Origin: Ereboglobus luteus
Lineage (GTDB): Bacteria > Verrucomicrobiota > Verrucomicrobiia > Opitutales > Opitutaceae
NCBI RefSeq assembly: GCF_003096195.1
Contig: NZ_CP023004.1
Location: 1,840,501-1,904,500, forward strand
Direction: 5' to 3'
Length of the DNA stretch: 64,000 bases
The notes beneath the pieces were generated by a model that was given only the letters and a program-made list of their open reading frames with translations, did not search any database and had not been told where the DNA came from. Positions 32,437 to 40,594 of the stretch are shown piece by piece. Position numbers and translations under genes: made by a program. Every line of letters starts with the position of its first letter. Position 1 is the stretch's first letter.

Positions 32437-34494
32437 TCAACGGCGCGCGGAAGCTTTTTTCGAATAACTGCCGCGACTGACCGCTTTTTTGCCGGTTGGT
32501 TTCACGGGTTTGCGAAAATTGCCGGATTTTAACGCCTCTATCTGGTCGCGCAAAACGGCTGCGCGCTCGAACTCCAGGCGTGCGGAGGCCTCGGACATTT
32601 CGTTTTCCAACTCCGCGATGACCGCCTGCACCTCGTCGGGGCTCGTCTCGGCCATGGCGAGCGCGACTTCGTCGTCGTGACCGTCGCCCGTGCCGCTGCC
32701 ATCGTAGGTGTGCAGGCTCGTTTGCGCGGCGCGTTTCACGCTGCGCGGGGTGATGCCGTGCTCGCGGTTGTAGGCGATTTGTTTTTCGCGGCGGTAATTC
32801 GTTATCTCGATCGTGTTGCGGATCGAGTCGGTGATGTTGTCGGCGTAAAAAATGACGCGGCCTTTTTCGTGGCGCGCGGCGCGGCCCGCGGTTTGCACGA
32901 GCGAGGTCTGGCTGCGCAGAAAACCCTCCTTGTCGGCGTCGAGGATCGCGACAAGCGCGACCTCGGGCAGGTCGAGCCCTTCGCGCAGAAGGTTGATGCC
33001 CACAAGCACGTCGAAATTGCCGAGGCGCAGGTTGCGCAAAATCTCCACGCGCTCGATCGCGTCGATGTCGGAGTGCAGGTATTCGACGCGGATTTTCTGG
33101 TCGCGCAAATATCCGGTGAGGTCTTCCGAGAGGCGTTTTGTGAGCGTGGTGACGAGCACGCGCTCGCCCGCGGCGACGGCCTTTTTGATTTCGGCGATGA
33201 GATCCTCAACCTGTCCCTTGATCGGGCGCATCACGATCTCGGGATCGAGCAGGCCCGTCGGGCGGATGAGCTGCTCGGCGACCACGGCGGAGTGCTCCAT
33301 CTCGAACTTCGCGGGCGTGGCGGAGACGTAAACGGTCTGGCCGGTGACGCGCTCGAATTCGTCGAACGCCTGCGGGCGGTTTTCGAGCGCCGAGGGCAGG
33401 CGGAAGCCGTGGTTGACGAGGTTTTGCTTGCGGGCGCGGTCGCCGTTGAACATGCCGCCGATTTGCGGGATGGTGGCGTGCGATTCGTCGATGAAGAACA
33501 GCGCGTCCTTCGGGAAAAAGTCGAGCAGGCAAAACGGCCGGTCGCCGGGTTTGCGCGCGGCCATGTGCATGGAGTAGTTTTCGATGCCGTTGCAGAATCC
33601 CATTTCCTGGAGCATTTCCAGGTCGTAGTTGGTTTTCATGCGGATGCGCTGGGCCTCGAGGAGCTTGCCCTGCGACTCGAACCAGGCGACGCGCTCGTCG
33701 AGCTCGATCTTGATGGCGTCGATCGCCTTTTCGAGTTTGTCGCGCGAGGTCACGTATTGGTTTGCCGGATACAAGTCGAACTGGTCGAGCTTGCGGAGCG
33801 TGTTGCCGGTGAGCGGTTCGAACTCGGTGAGCGCGTCCACGTCGTCGCCAAAAAACTCGACGCGCAGCCCGTGCTCCAGATACGCGGGCATGATGTCCAC
33901 GACGTCGCCGCGCACGCGAAACGTGCCGCGCTTGAGCTCGTAGTCGTTGCGCTCGTAAAGATTTTCGACGAGGCGCTCAAGCAGGCGGTTTCGCCCGAGC
34001 GGGCGGTTGAGGCGAATCTGGATGCGTTGCTCGGCGAAGTCTTCCGGCGAGCCGAGACCGTAGATGCACGACACGCTGGCGACGACGATCACATCGCGGC
34101 GCGAGACGAGCGAGCTGGCGGCGGCGATGCGCAGGCGCTCGAGCTCGTCGTTGCGCGAGGAATCCTTTTCGATGTAGGTGTCGCTCGACGCGATGTAGGC
34201 CTCGGGCTGGTAATAGTCGTAGTAGGAGACGAAGTATTCGACGGCGTTTTCGGGGAAAAAATTCTTGAACTCGGAGTAGAGCTGCGCGGCGAGGGTTTTG
34301 TTGTGCGAGATGATGAGCGCGGGCCGGTCGAGGCGCGCGATGACGTTGGCCATCGTGAAAGTTTTGCCCGAGCCGGTGACGCCGAGAAGCGTCTGGTGCT
34401 TGTGGCCCGCGCGGATGGAATCGACGAGCGTGTCAATCGCCTGCGGCTGGTCGCCCGTGGGCTTGTATTCGGCGCTGAGTTTGAAAAGGGACAT
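32437..34494 (-). CDS. uvrB: Excinuclease ABC subunit B
   Basis: A 685-residue nucleotide-excision-repair helicase-like protein that loads onto damage with UvrA and recruits UvrC. The sequence shows Walker A GVTGSGKT (38-45), the DNA-inserting beta-hairpin YYDYYQPEAY (91-100), motif II in FFIDESHAT, motif VI QTAGRAARH, and the C-terminal UVR domain (about residues 625-655) that binds UvrC. The Lys/Arg-rich tail is slightly extended. Length is typical. It lies divergent to glycerate kinase. Confidence 0.97.
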   Translation of the reverse strand: MSLFKLSAEYKPTGDQPQAIDTLVDSIRAGHKHQTLLGVTGSGKTFTMANVIARLDRPALIISHNKTLAAQLYSEFKNFFPENAVEYFVSYYDYYQPEAYIASSDTYIEKDSSRNDELERLRIAAASSLVSRRDVIVVASVSCIYGLGSPEDFAEQRIQIRLNRPLGRNRLLERLVENLYERNDYELKRGTFRVRGDVVDIMPAYLEHGLRVEFFGDDVDALTEFEPLTGNTLRKLDQFDLYPANQYVTSRDKLEKAIDAIKIELDERVAWFESQGKLLEAQRIRMKTNYDLEMLQEMGFCNGIENYSMHMAARKPGDRPFCLLDFFPKDALFFIDESHATIPQIGGMFNGDRARKQNLVNHGFRLPSALENRPQAFDEFERVTGQTVYVSATPAKFEMEHSAVVAEQLIRPTGLLDPEIVMRPIKGQVEDLIAEIKKAVAAGERVLVTTLTKRLSEDLTGYLRDQKIRVEYLHSDIDAIERVEILRNLRLGNFDVLVGINLLREGLDLPEVALVAILDADKEGFLRSQTSLVQTAGRAARHEKGRVIFYADNITDSIRNTIEITNYRREKQIAYNREHGITPRSVKRAAQTSLHTYDGSGTGDGHDDEVALAMAETSPDEVQAVIAELENEMSEASARLEFERAAVLRDQIEALKSGNFRKPVKPTGKKAVSRGSYSKKASARR

Positions 34495-34660
34495 CGTTTG
34501 AAAACTTTCAAATCATAAAGTCCCAGATTCCAAAAAAATCTCAAATCCCGAAATTTAAAAAAATGGTTCCCGCGCCAGACGCCAGGCGGCTACTGTTGCT
34601 TTTCTCCCGTTATTTTCCCCTCGCCCCGCGTTCATCGTTTTATCCCAATTCACCAACCTC

Positions 34661-35785
34661 ATGCTTCCGCAGAAAATCCTCGTCGCCCCCGATAAGTTCA
34701 AGGGCACCCTCACCGCAACCCAGGCCGCGCGCGCAATCGAACGCGGACTGCGAGCCCGTGTGCCGGGGGGCGGCGCGCTTGCCGTCCGACTGCTTCCGAT
34801 TGCCGACGGCGGCGAGGGCACGACCGATGCGATTTGCGCCGCGCTTCCCGGCGCGCGCCTTGTGGCGGTTCCGTCAGCCGGCCCGTTTGGCGAGCCGCGC
34901 GAGGGCGAGGCCGCCGTCTCGGGCAGCGATGCGTTTTTTGAAATGGCCTGCGTCTCCGGCCTCAAGCTCGTGACGTCGCAATCGCGCGATCCTTGGCGCG
35001 CCACAACGCGCGGTGTCGGCGAAATGCTGCGCGCGCTTGCTGTGGGTGGCGCGAAAAAAATCCATGTCGGCCTCGGCGGGAGCGCCACCAACGACGCGGG
35101 GCTTGGCGTCGGCGCGGCGCTCGATTATCGCTTTCTCGACGCGCGGGGAAACGAGGTCGTTCCGCTTCCCGAAAACTATGAGCGCATCACCGGCATCGTT
35201 GCGCCCGCGAAAAATCCGCTCGAAGGCGTGGAGGTGACCGGTTTGTGCGATGTCACCAATCCGCTGCTTGGTTCCGACGGCGCATCGCATGTTTACGGTC
35301 CGCAAAAAGGCCTGCGCGATCCCGCGCGCCTCGACGCCGTGCTGGCGCGCATTGCCGGGCTGGTCGCGCGCGACATGGGCGTCGATTACCGTGACACGCC
35401 GGGTGCGGGGGCGGCGGGCGGGCTTGGTTACGGCTTGATGACTTTTGCCGGCGCAAAATTGAAACCCGGTTTTGAAACAATTGCAGCGCTCGCCGGAATT
35501 GAGGCGGCGGTGCGCGAATGCGATTTGGTCATCACTGGCGAAGGCAGGCTCGACAACCAGACACTTTTTGGAAAAGGCCCCGCCGAACTTGCGCGCCTCG
35601 CCCGCCGCGAAGGGAAGCCCGTGGTCGCCTTTGGCGGGTGCGTTGAAGCCGGCGCGGAAAAAGGCCTGCGCGAGGTTTTTGCCGATATTTACACGCTTAC
35701 CGGCGCCGACTCCGCGGGCGCGGGAGCTGGCGCCGCGCTTGAGGCCGCCGCCAGTCGTTTCGCCGCGGAAAGAATGCAATCCTGA
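34661..35785 (+). CDS. glxK: Glycerate kinase
   Basis: A 374-residue class II glycerate kinase (GarK/GlxK family), which phosphorylates D-glycerate in glyoxylate or sugar-acid breakdown. It is recognised by the N-terminal ILVAPDKFKGTLTA, the nucleotide-binding IADGGEGTTDA, GLGGSATNDAG, and DLVITGEGRLDNQT. It is a single gene, convergent with the FabH fusion. The glycolate oxidase-type gene at 51773 could supply the same route, but the two are far apart. Confidence 0.94.
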   Translation: MLPQKILVAPDKFKGTLTATQAARAIERGLRARVPGGGALAVRLLPIADGGEGTTDAICAALPGARLVAVPSAGPFGEPREGEAAVSGSDAFFEMACVSGLKLVTSQSRDPWRATTRGVGEMLRALAVGGAKKIHVGLGGSATNDAGLGVGAALDYRFLDARGNEVVPLPENYERITGIVAPAKNPLEGVEVTGLCDVTNPLLGSDGASHVYGPQKGLRDPARLDAVLARIAGLVARDMGVDYRDTPGAGAAGGLGYGLMTFAGAKLKPGFETIAALAGIEAAVRECDLVITGEGRLDNQTLFGKGPAELARLARREGKPVVAFGGCVEAGAEKGLREVFADIYTLTGADSAGAGAGAALEAAASRFAAERMQS

Positions 35786-35812
35786 GCGCGCGTAATCACG
35801 CCGGGGCAAAAA

Positions 35813-37345
35813 TCACCACACGAGCAACCCGCTTGCGAAGGTCAGGCCGGCGCCGACGCTGCAGAAAATAATTTTGTCACCCGGGACAAAAATCTCCTCT
35901 TCCGCGGCCCAGCCGAGCGCCATCGAAATGCTCGCCGCCGAGGTGTTGCCGTATTTGCCGATCGTCACGACAAATTTTTCGTAGGGAATGCCGACGCGTT
36001 TGCTCACGGCGCGCAGGATGCGCTCGTTGGCTTGGTGCGGCACGATCCATGCGATGTCCTCGGCTTTCAGGTTGTGGCGCTTGAGCGTCGATTCGATCTG
36101 GTCGGCAAACGCGATTACGGCGTGCTTGAACACAACGCCGCCGTTCATCTGGAGATAAAAATCGTGATGATCCTCGCCGCTCTTGTGCGGGAAGGGGCGG
36201 CGCGCGCCGCCGCCGGGGCGCTGGATCGCCTCGAATTGGTTGGCGTCGCCGGCGAGCGCCATGGGGGCGAGGCGGTGTCCGCCGGCCGCGTTGGTGAGGA
36301 TTGCCGCGCCCGCGCCGTCGCCGAAGAGAAACGCCGTGGCGTGATCCTTCGGGTTGGTGATGCGAGAGAGGAGCTCGGCGGTGACAACGATCAGTTTTTT
36401 TGCGGTGCCGGCGCGGATGAATGCGCGTCCGACTTCGAGCGCGTAGAGCCAGCCGGCGCAGGCGGCGTTGAGGTCGAACGCGAGCGCGTGCGGAATGCCG
36501 AGCTGCCTGGCCAGCGCGCTGGCCATTGAGGGCACGGGCTGGTCGGGGATGAGTGTCGCCATGATCACGCCGTCGATTTGTGACACGTCCATTTTTGCCT
36601 GCGCGAGCGCGTGGAGCACGGCGGTGGCGGCGAGGCTTGTGGCCGATTCGCCCTCGCCGGCGTAGCGGCGTTCGCGTATGCCGGTGAGCTTGAGGACCGC
36701 CTCCTCGGTCATGTCGGGAAATTCTTTCAAGATGTCCGTGTTTGTGCGCACGACCTTCGGGAAGGCGTAGCCGACTCCCGCGATGCACACGGTTTCGTCG
36801 GCGGGTTTGGCCGCGGCGGGGATTGTGCGCTTGGCAAGCCACGCGGTGACATCGTCGCCCGATACGCGTCCGCCGGGGCCGGTGGGCGTGATGTCGGTGA
36901 TCGCCGTGTGGTTGAGGCCGGCTTCCTGGACGAGCTTGATTGCGCGCGGAGTCCATTGCACTGCGGTTGCTGCCGGGGCGGACTTGACCGGGGCGGGCGG
37001 TGGCGGCGTTGCGGGTTTGGCGGGGGCCGGGGTTGTTTTTGGTGCCGGTGCCGGCACGGCGGGATTTCCAGTTGCCTGCAGATGCTTCAAAGTCTCGTCG
37101 CTCGTTTCCATGCGCAGGAATGGCGCGCCCGAGGGCATGATGTCGCCCGCGCGCCCGAATATTTCGCGCACGACGCCGGCGCATGGCGACTCGAATTCAA
37201 AAACAGATTTATCGCTTTCGAGCTCGGCGAGCTTTTGGCCCTTGGAAACTTGCGCGCCGGGTTGCACGATGATGTCGATCACCGTCAACTCGCTAACCGT
37301 CGCGCCCATTGAAGGCATGGGAATGTCGATAAGAAAGGTATCCAT
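35813..37345 (-). CDS. Lipoyl domain / E3-binding domain / FabH (ketoacyl-ACP synthase III) fusion
   Basis: A 510-residue protein with three modules. Residues 1-80 are a lipoyl domain with the swinging-arm site ELESDKSVFEF (Lys46). Residues 95-130 are a Pro/Ala/Lys linker. Residues 131-172 are a peripheral subunit-binding (E3-binding) domain with WTPRAIKLVQEAG and GPGGRVSGDDV. From about 186 to the end is a complete FabH with catalytic Cys296 (NAACAGW), His437 (PHQANERI) and Asn467 (KYGNTSAAS). This is the layout of a 2-oxoacid dehydrogenase E2 in which KAS III replaces the acyltransferase. FabH normally primes fatty acids by condensing acyl-CoA with malonyl-ACP. The ATG at 37345 begins the lipoyl fold; the open frame upstream is not protein-like. 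Domain calls are firm; the combined reaction is inference. Confidence 0.93.
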   Translation of the reverse strand: MDTFLIDIPMPSMGATVSELTVIDIIVQPGAQVSKGQKLAELESDKSVFEFESPCAGVVREIFGRAGDIMPSGAPFLRMETSDETLKHLQATGNPAVPAPAPKTTPAPAKPATPPPPAPVKSAPAATAVQWTPRAIKLVQEAGLNHTAITDITPTGPGGRVSGDDVTAWLAKRTIPAAAKPADETVCIAGVGYAFPKVVRTNTDILKEFPDMTEEAVLKLTGIRERRYAGEGESATSLAATAVLHALAQAKMDVSQIDGVIMATLIPDQPVPSMASALARQLGIPHALAFDLNAACAGWLYALEVGRAFIRAGTAKKLIVVTAELLSRITNPKDHATAFLFGDGAGAAILTNAAGGHRLAPMALAGDANQFEAIQRPGGGARRPFPHKSGEDHHDFYLQMNGGVVFKHAVIAFADQIESTLKRHNLKAEDIAWIVPHQANERILRAVSKRVGIPYEKFVVTIGKYGNTSAASISMALGWAAEEEIFVPGDKIIFCSVGAGLTFASGLLVW

Positions 37346-37486
37346 TTTGTGAAGGGTGGCGTTAAATAGTGCGAAGCCTCGAATCGCAAGCACGCCTTCG
37401 CAAATTGAAAATTTATCAAAACGTTTTGAACGCGCGCGATTTTCTGCAATTTTCAACGGCAGGTAACAATTAAAAGGACACAACCC

Positions 37487-37933
37487 ATGCGCGACATTCC
37501 CTTTGGCAAGACCATCAAAATCCATCCGCTCGCCTGGCTCTGGGAGCCGCTTGAGGGCGACCCGAGTTTCATGCTCCGTTCCATGTTTGGCGGCAAGGCA
37601 GCGTATCTCGACGGCAAGCTGATGCTGTTTTTCTTCAAGGGTGAGGAGTCCGAGTGGCGCGGCATGTGCGTGTGCACGGGGCACGAGCACCATGAGTCAC
37701 TCATTGCGGATTTCCCCGCGCTGGCCCCGCACCCGGTTTTGCCGAAGTGGTTGTATTTGCAAGAGGAGCACGAGCGCTTCGAGTCGGTTGCCGAAAAAAT
37801 CGTCGCACTCGCCAGGAGGCGAGACCCGCGTCTCGGCGTGATCGGCAAGCCCAGGCGCAAAAGAGGAAAGGGAAAGCGCACGGCGGAGCGGAGCGCCCCG
37901 GGACGCCGGACGCGACGAGGTCGCGACCTTTGA
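37487..37933 (+). CDS. Small protein with a TfoX N-terminal-like region
   Basis: A 148-residue protein. Residues 25-60 (LRSMFGGKAAYLDGKLMLFFF) resemble the start of the TfoX N-terminal domain. The middle (CTGHEHHESLIADFP) is less typical, and the last 45 residues are highly basic (RRKRGKGKRTAERS). TfoX-like domains occur in regulators of competence and in uncharacterised proteins. The assignment is tentative. It is monocistronic, with ATG 37487. Confidence 0.65.
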   Translation: MRDIPFGKTIKIHPLAWLWEPLEGDPSFMLRSMFGGKAAYLDGKLMLFFFKGEESEWRGMCVCTGHEHHESLIADFPALAPHPVLPKWLYLQEEHERFESVAEKIVALARRRDPRLGVIGKPRRKRGKGKRTAERSAPGRRTRRGRDL

Positions 37934-38022
37934 GTTTTTCAAACACTCGTTTTGCCGGGCGCGTTGCGCCTCGTCCGGTGACTCGGAGTCGTGGCTGAGC
38001 CTCTTCGCGATATTACTGGTTA

Positions 38023-38940
38023 TCACTCATCCGCGACGGATTTTGCCGCGGGTTTGCCGCCCGATTGATGCGTAAGCGTTTCGACGAATTTTTTCATCGC
38101 GGGCGTGAGCACGCGGCCTTTGCGGTGGAGGATTGCCAGCGGGCGTGTGAATTCTTTTCCGGCGAACTGCACGACGGCGAGCGTGCCCTGTTTGGCCTCC
38201 TGCTGCACGGTGGCTTGCGGCACGATGGACACGCCGTGGTCGATTTCGACTGCGCGCTTCACCGTCTCGATATTGTCGAATTCCATGACGGGTTCGATTT
38301 CCATTTTGCCATCGCGGAAAATCTGGTCGACCGCCTTGCGCGTCGGGATGTCGGGATCAAAACCGATGAACTTTTGCCCGACCAGATCGTCGAGCGTGAT
38401 CGAGGAGCGCTTGGCGAGCGGATGCGCCGGGTGCGTGATGAGCACGAGCCGGTCGTTGCGGAACGGCAGCATCTCGACCTGGCGCGTTTTTACCGGAAAC
38501 GCGACGAGTCCGAAATCGACCGAGTTGTGCAGGATGTCCTCATACACGAGGTTTGAGCGGCGGTATTCGATGCGCACGTTGACCGACGGGTAGTCGTGCA
38601 GGAAGCGCTTGATGAACGGCGGCAGCTCGTGCAGGCCGATCGAATAAATCGTCGAAATGCGAATGGTGCCGCTGATCACTTTTTTCATCTCCTGCAACTC
38701 GCTCAGCAACTTGTCGTATTGGTGCAGGATTTCCTTGGATGTCTCGTAAATGCGCATGCCCTCGCGCGTGAGTTGAAACTGCTTCTGGCTGCGGTCGATG
38801 AGCAGCGTCTTGAAGTTGCGCTCCATCGCGCGCGCCTGCTGGCTCACCGCCGACTGTGTAATGTGGTTGATCTTGGCCGCCTTTGAGAAACTTTTTGTCT
38901 CAACAAGGTCGGCGAATACTTTGAAATTTTCCAGTTGCAT
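38023..38940 (-). CDS. LysR-family transcriptional regulator
   Basis: A 305-residue regulator: N-terminal winged HTH (residues 1-60, FSKAAKINHITQSAVSQQARAMER) and a periplasmic-binding-protein-like effector domain (about 90-295). The effector domain has the IRISTIYSIGLHELPPFI start seen in the CysB/CysL-like branch. The C-terminal tail is Lys/Ser-rich. It is transcribed away from yggS across a 72-base divergent promoter region, so it may regulate itself and possibly that neighbour. The effector is unknown. Confidence 0.92.
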   Translation of the reverse strand: MQLENFKVFADLVETKSFSKAAKINHITQSAVSQQARAMERNFKTLLIDRSQKQFQLTREGMRIYETSKEILHQYDKLLSELQEMKKVISGTIRISTIYSIGLHELPPFIKRFLHDYPSVNVRIEYRRSNLVYEDILHNSVDFGLVAFPVKTRQVEMLPFRNDRLVLITHPAHPLAKRSSITLDDLVGQKFIGFDPDIPTRKAVDQIFRDGKMEIEPVMEFDNIETVKRAVEIDHGVSIVPQATVQQEAKQGTLAVVQFAGKEFTRPLAILHRKGRVLTPAMKKFVETLTHQSGGKPAAKSVADE

Positions 38941-39012
38941 GTTTCCCTAATAAGAATGCTTCACTATAAATCGCGCTAATCGATGCGCAACCTATTAAAA
39001 TTTTTTTCAACC

Positions 39013-39744
39013 ATGATCACTTTTGAGCAGTATAAGATGCGCGCTGATGAGTTGCGGGAGCAAATGGCCGCGGCCTGTCGCGACGCCGGGCGCGATCCGT
39101 CTGAGGTGCGATTGCTGGCGGTCACCAAGACGCACGATGCCTGGGCGGTGGATTACGCGGCGCGCCACGGACTTGCCCTCGTCGGCGAAAACCGCGTGCA
39201 GGAAGCCGCCTCCAAAAAACCGCTCGTCTCGCCCGAAACCGCCGCCGCGATGAGCGCGGGCAAACTGAAATGGGAGCTGATCGGCCACCTGCAAAGCAAC
39301 AAGGCGCGCCTCGCCGCCGAGCTCTTCGACCGCGTGCAAAGCGTGGACGGCGAAAAACTCCTCCGCCATCTTGACCGCGCTGCCGGCGAGCTTGGCAAAA
39401 CGCTTCCGATCCTTTTGCAAATCAACGCCGGCAACGACCCCGCGAAATTCGGCGCCGAACCCGCGGACGCCCCGCGCCTGCTTGACACCGCGCTCGCGCT
39501 TCCGCACCTGCGCGTGGACGGCCTCATGACAATCGCGCCGCTTTCCGAAAATCCCGGCGAAATGCGCCAGATGGCCGTGCGCACCTTTGCGAACTTGCGC
39601 GCCATCCGCGACGATCTCGCCGAGACGCGCGGCACCGCGCTTCGCGAACTCTCGATGGGCATGACGGGCGATTACAAGGAGGCGATAGCCGCGGGCAGCA
39701 CGATCATCCGGGTCGGCACGGCGTTGTATGGCGCGCGGGAGTGA
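39013..39744 (+). CDS. yggS: YggS/PLPBP pyridoxal-phosphate homeostasis protein
   Basis: A 243-residue single-domain alanine-racemase-fold protein that binds pyridoxal 5'-phosphate and buffers vitamin B6 and amino-acid pools. PLP would attach to Lys39 in LLAVTKT. Other family signatures are GENRVQEA, WELIGHLQSNKA, and the C-terminal SMGMTGDYKEAIAAGSTIIRVGTALYG. The ATG at 39013 gives the standard N-terminus. It is divergent from the LysR gene. Confidence 0.95.
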   Translation: MITFEQYKMRADELREQMAAACRDAGRDPSEVRLLAVTKTHDAWAVDYAARHGLALVGENRVQEAASKKPLVSPETAAAMSAGKLKWELIGHLQSNKARLAAELFDRVQSVDGEKLLRHLDRAAGELGKTLPILLQINAGNDPAKFGAEPADAPRLLDTALALPHLRVDGLMTIAPLSENPGEMRQMAVRTFANLRAIRDDLAETRGTALRELSMGMTGDYKEAIAAGSTIIRVGTALYGARE

Positions 39745-39816
39745 CGGCGTGCGGACTCTCCGCTTGCCCGCAAGAGCCGGATGATATTATTTTCATAATC
39801 AACACATCCCAATTCC

Positions 39817-40494
39817 ATGAAAACTATCCCTCTTGCTTTTATCCTCGCCTGCCTTCTTGCAATCACCGCCAATGCCGCCGATCGCTCCATCACCACCATT
39901 GGAAATGTTCGTATCGAGATACCCGCCGACAAAGTCAAAGTCCGAGTTTCCATCCAGGCTGTCGATCCGACGCTTGATGGCAGCAACGCCAAGCTCGACG
40001 CGCTGGTGGACGAGTTTTTTAAAAAAGCCAAGTCACTCGGTATTCGTAAGAATGAGATTGTCCTGAACAGCCGCATGGCTGAAAAAGAATGGGTGCGTGA
40101 TGGGCGTCGGCGCATCGACAATGGTTTCAGCTCAGCTATTTCCCTAACGCTTACGCTGAATGATGTGTCCAAATTTCCCGAACTGGCGACTTACGCAGGT
40201 CTTCGCGAAGAACTCTCATTGTGGGGAACAAAGTATACATCGTCAAAAGAGGGCGAGGCGCGCAAAAAAGCCATCACTGGCGCGCTCAAGGCGGCGCGAG
40301 ACAAGGCTGAACTCCTCGCCAAAGCGGGCAACGCTACACTCGGGCAATTGATATCTGCCGAGGAAATGGATGTGGAACCGAAAAGCAGATATGGTTCTAT
40401 TAGTTCGAATAACTTCACGCAGATGGAGATTTCCGAAGGCGTCCAGTCGGTTGAGTTTTCTGTGCGAGTGACCGCGACCTTTGAATTGAAATAA
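39817..40494 (+). CDS. SIMPL-domain (DUF541) periplasmic protein
   Basis: A 225-residue exported protein: signal peptide to about residue 21 (cleavage near ANA), then a SIMPL/DUF541 domain covering most of the rest, recognised by the strand pattern RSITTIGNVRIEIPADKVKVRVSIQ and the later EARKKAITGALKAARDKAELLA helix. Family members such as E. coli YggE protect against oxidative stress by an unknown mechanism. Codon use is less GC-biased than in the neighbours. It may follow yggS in a transcription unit (72-base gap). Confidence 0.88.
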   Translation: MKTIPLAFILACLLAITANAADRSITTIGNVRIEIPADKVKVRVSIQAVDPTLDGSNAKLDALVDEFFKKAKSLGIRKNEIVLNSRMAEKEWVRDGRRRIDNGFSSAISLTLTLNDVSKFPELATYAGLREELSLWGTKYTSSKEGEARKKAITGALKAARDKAELLAKAGNATLGQLISAEEMDVEPKSRYGSISSNNFTQMEISEGVQSVEFSVRVTATFELK

Positions 40495-40594
40495 GGCGTA
40501 TCGCTTGCCGAAAATCCGCACTGTAAAACACCTTGATGCTCGCGTTCGGTTTCGCGGGCGTTTCTGTTGAGCAGACACTGTTTCCTTTTTAATC

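Noticed and set aside
32677-34518. A 613-codon plus-strand frame opposite uvrB
   Set aside because: Shadow of a certain uvrB gene; similar long shadows occur opposite topoisomerase A and GlcD.
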